From JBFWQM01 sp050249455 (GTDB taxonomy: Bacteria > Pseudomonadota > Alphaproteobacteria > MPNO01 > VGEU01): 19,434 nucleotides of DNA. The notes beneath the pieces are model-generated. The model was not told where the DNA came from. It saw only the letters and a list, made by a program, of their open reading frames with translations, and did not search any database. Below, in pieces: positions 16,770 through 19,434 of the stretch. Positions within the stretch are counted from its first letter, which is position 1. Each line of letters opens with the position of its first letter. The DNA lies in NCBI GenBank assembly GCA_050249455.1, contig JBFWQM010000082.1, positions 1 to 19,434 on the forward strand, in the 5' to 3' direction. The position numbers were made by a program, and so were the translations under genes.

Positions 16770-16854
16770 GAATCATGACTGGTTCATTTCTTGAGTGCAC
16801 CAAAAAAGTAAATCGCGGTTTAAATAGCCCGAATCGTGTGAGTTCGCGGTGACC
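16770..16854. other. AT-rich gap between folP and glmM
   Basis: These 85 bases contain CCAAAAAAG and GTTTAAATAG tracts and are visibly AT-richer than the surrounding genes. On the minus strand TTTACT (4 of 6 -10 bases) lies here, but no matching -35 is found 17 bases upstream. It is the only break in the folP-glmM run and probably holds a glmM promoter and/or a folP transcript end. No hairpin with a T tract was found. Confidence 0.35.
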
Positions 16855-17979
16855 TCACGCACAGACCGCGCGAAGGACCGCCAGCGCCTGCGCCGCCGCG
16901 GCGACGTCGTGCACCCGGTGGAACTGGACGCCCTGCGCAACGCCGGCGCAGACCGCGGCCAGCGTGCCGGCGAGGCGATCCTGCGCCGCCTCCCCCTTCG
17001 ACAGCATGCCGATGAAGCCCTTGCGCGAGGCGCCCAGCAGCACCGCGCAGCCGGTGCCGTGCAACAGGGTCAGCGCGTCCAGCAGCTCGGCATTGTGGCG
17101 CACCGTCTTGCCGAAGCCGATGCCGGGGTCGACGGCGATGTCGGACGTTGGGATGCCGCCCGCGCGGCACGCCGCGACGCGGGCGGCGAGGAAGGCGAAC
17201 ACGTCGGCAGGCGCGTGGCGGTAGCGCGGGTCGCGCTGCATCGTCGCCGGCGCTCCCTGCATGTGCATCAGCACCACCGGCGCGCGGCGCGCGGCGACCA
17301 GCGGCAGCGCGTCGGGATCGTCGCGCAGGGCGGTGACGTCGTTGACGACCGCCGCCCCGGCGTCGAGCGCCGCCGCCATCACCGCGGCGCGGCGGGTGTC
17401 GATGGAGACGCGCAGGCCTTGCGCCGACAGCGCCGCCACCACCGGCAGCACGCGGTCGCATTCGGCCGCGACCGGCGTCGGGGCCGCGCCCGGCCGGGTC
17501 GATTCGCCGCCGACGTCGATCACGTCGGCCCCCGCCTCCGCCAGCGCGAGGCCGTGGGCGATCGCAGCGGCCGCGCTGGGCAGTTGCCCGCCGTCGGAGA
17601 AGCTGTCCGGCGTGACGTTGACGACGCCCATCAGCCGCGGCCGGTCGAGGGCGAGCCCGGCGAACGGCGGCCGCGGCGCGACGAGCGCGTCCAGCCGGGC
17701 GCGCACCGCCTGCTCCGCCGCGGCCGGCAGGCCGGCGACCCAGTCCTGCAGCGCCGGCACGCTGGCCATCGCCGGCTCCACCGCACCTTCCGGCGGCACG
17801 AACAGGAGCCGGCAGGCGGTGAAGGCAAGCGGCCCGCCGGCCAGCGGCAGCGCGAAGCCGGCCTCGCGCGCCAGCAGGGCCGCCGCGCCGGACAGCAGGC
17901 CGCGCGGCTCCACCAGCACGTCGCCCGCAAGCGGAAAGCCCCGGGCGAACCCGGGGCTTGGCGCGACGACAGTCGTCAT
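16855..17979 (-). CDS. folP: Dihydropteroate synthase with N-terminal extension
   Basis: FolP condenses p-aminobenzoate with dihydropterin pyrophosphate to give dihydropteroate, the sulfonamide target. The 374-residue protein exceeds the classical ~280 by an N-terminal region of about 110 residues. The TIM-barrel core starts at LMGVVNVTPDSFSDGG (116-131), followed by GGESTRPGA (157-165), VVNDVTAL (211-218), DPGIGFGKT (284-292), LLGASRKGFIG (314-324) and FHRVHDV (353-359). All pterin- and pABA-site motifs are intact. The extension (FARGFPLAGDVLVEPRGLLSG...) has no motif I know; long FolPs of this type occur in alphaproteobacteria. The ATG at 17979 is 10 bases after the ftsH stop. Confidence 0.95.
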   Translation of the reverse strand: MTTVVAPSPGFARGFPLAGDVLVEPRGLLSGAAALLAREAGFALPLAGGPLAFTACRLLFVPPEGAVEPAMASVPALQDWVAGLPAAAEQAVRARLDALVAPRPPFAGLALDRPRLMGVVNVTPDSFSDGGQLPSAAAAIAHGLALAEAGADVIDVGGESTRPGAAPTPVAAECDRVLPVVAALSAQGLRVSIDTRRAAVMAAALDAGAAVVNDVTALRDDPDALPLVAARRAPVVLMHMQGAPATMQRDPRYRHAPADVFAFLAARVAACRAGGIPTSDIAVDPGIGFGKTVRHNAELLDALTLLHGTGCAVLLGASRKGFIGMLSKGEAAQDRLAGTLAAVCAGVAQGVQFHRVHDVAAAAQALAVLRAVCA

Positions 17980-17989
17980 GCCGGCGTCG

Positions 17990-19434
<1,445 letters not shown>

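Overview
The window is chromosomal DNA from a high-GC alphaproteobacterium, most likely near Rhodospirillales. That placement is inferred from the GC-rich coding, from the gene orders uvrC-pgsA-moa and ftsH-folP-glmM-thiD, from a MarR regulator facing a branched-chain aminotransferase, and from the long form of FolP. No genome search was possible, so the taxonomic call is an inference. Both edge genes are cut: uvrC at the left edge and ftsH at the right.

Left block (1-4373, + strand): the 3' half of uvrC (nucleotide excision repair), pgsA (phosphatidylglycerol synthesis), then mobB, moeA, moaD and moaE, a compact molybdenum-cofactor set. mobB, moeA and moaD are nearly contiguous or overlapping. 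moaD and moaE are separated by a pair of GC-rich hairpins that look like a dispersed intergenic repeat.

Middle accessory block (4380-12154): a minus-strand M15-type peptidase fused to a peptidoglycan-binding domain and lacking a signal peptide (endolysin-like). Next comes a plus-strand operon with an ABC ATPase, a double-length permease, a periplasmic binding protein and a metallo-beta-lactamase-fold hydrolase. Convergent to it on the minus strand is a fumarylacetoacetate-hydrolase-family enzyme. The ATPase, permease, binding protein and two hydrolases look like an uptake and degradation module for an organic compound I cannot identify. A phosphoribosyltransferase gene follows on the minus strand. 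Its natural start appears to be ATC behind a perfect GGAGG.

Right block (12180-19434): a branched-chain aminotransferase (minus) diverges from a PetP-like MarR regulator (plus). A perfect short palindrome is centred on the regulator's own start codon. A PhzF-family protein follows (minus), then the conserved minus-strand run ftsH-folP-glmM-thiD (membrane proteolysis, folate, cell-wall precursor and thiamin synthesis).

No rRNA, tRNA, CRISPR array, transposase or phage structural gene was seen. The least explained items are the GC-rich inverted-repeat family (four loci, one inside the mobB 3' end), the ATC-start phosphoribosyltransferase, the regulator's start-codon palindrome with an overlapping six-codon frame, and the uptake/hydrolase module.
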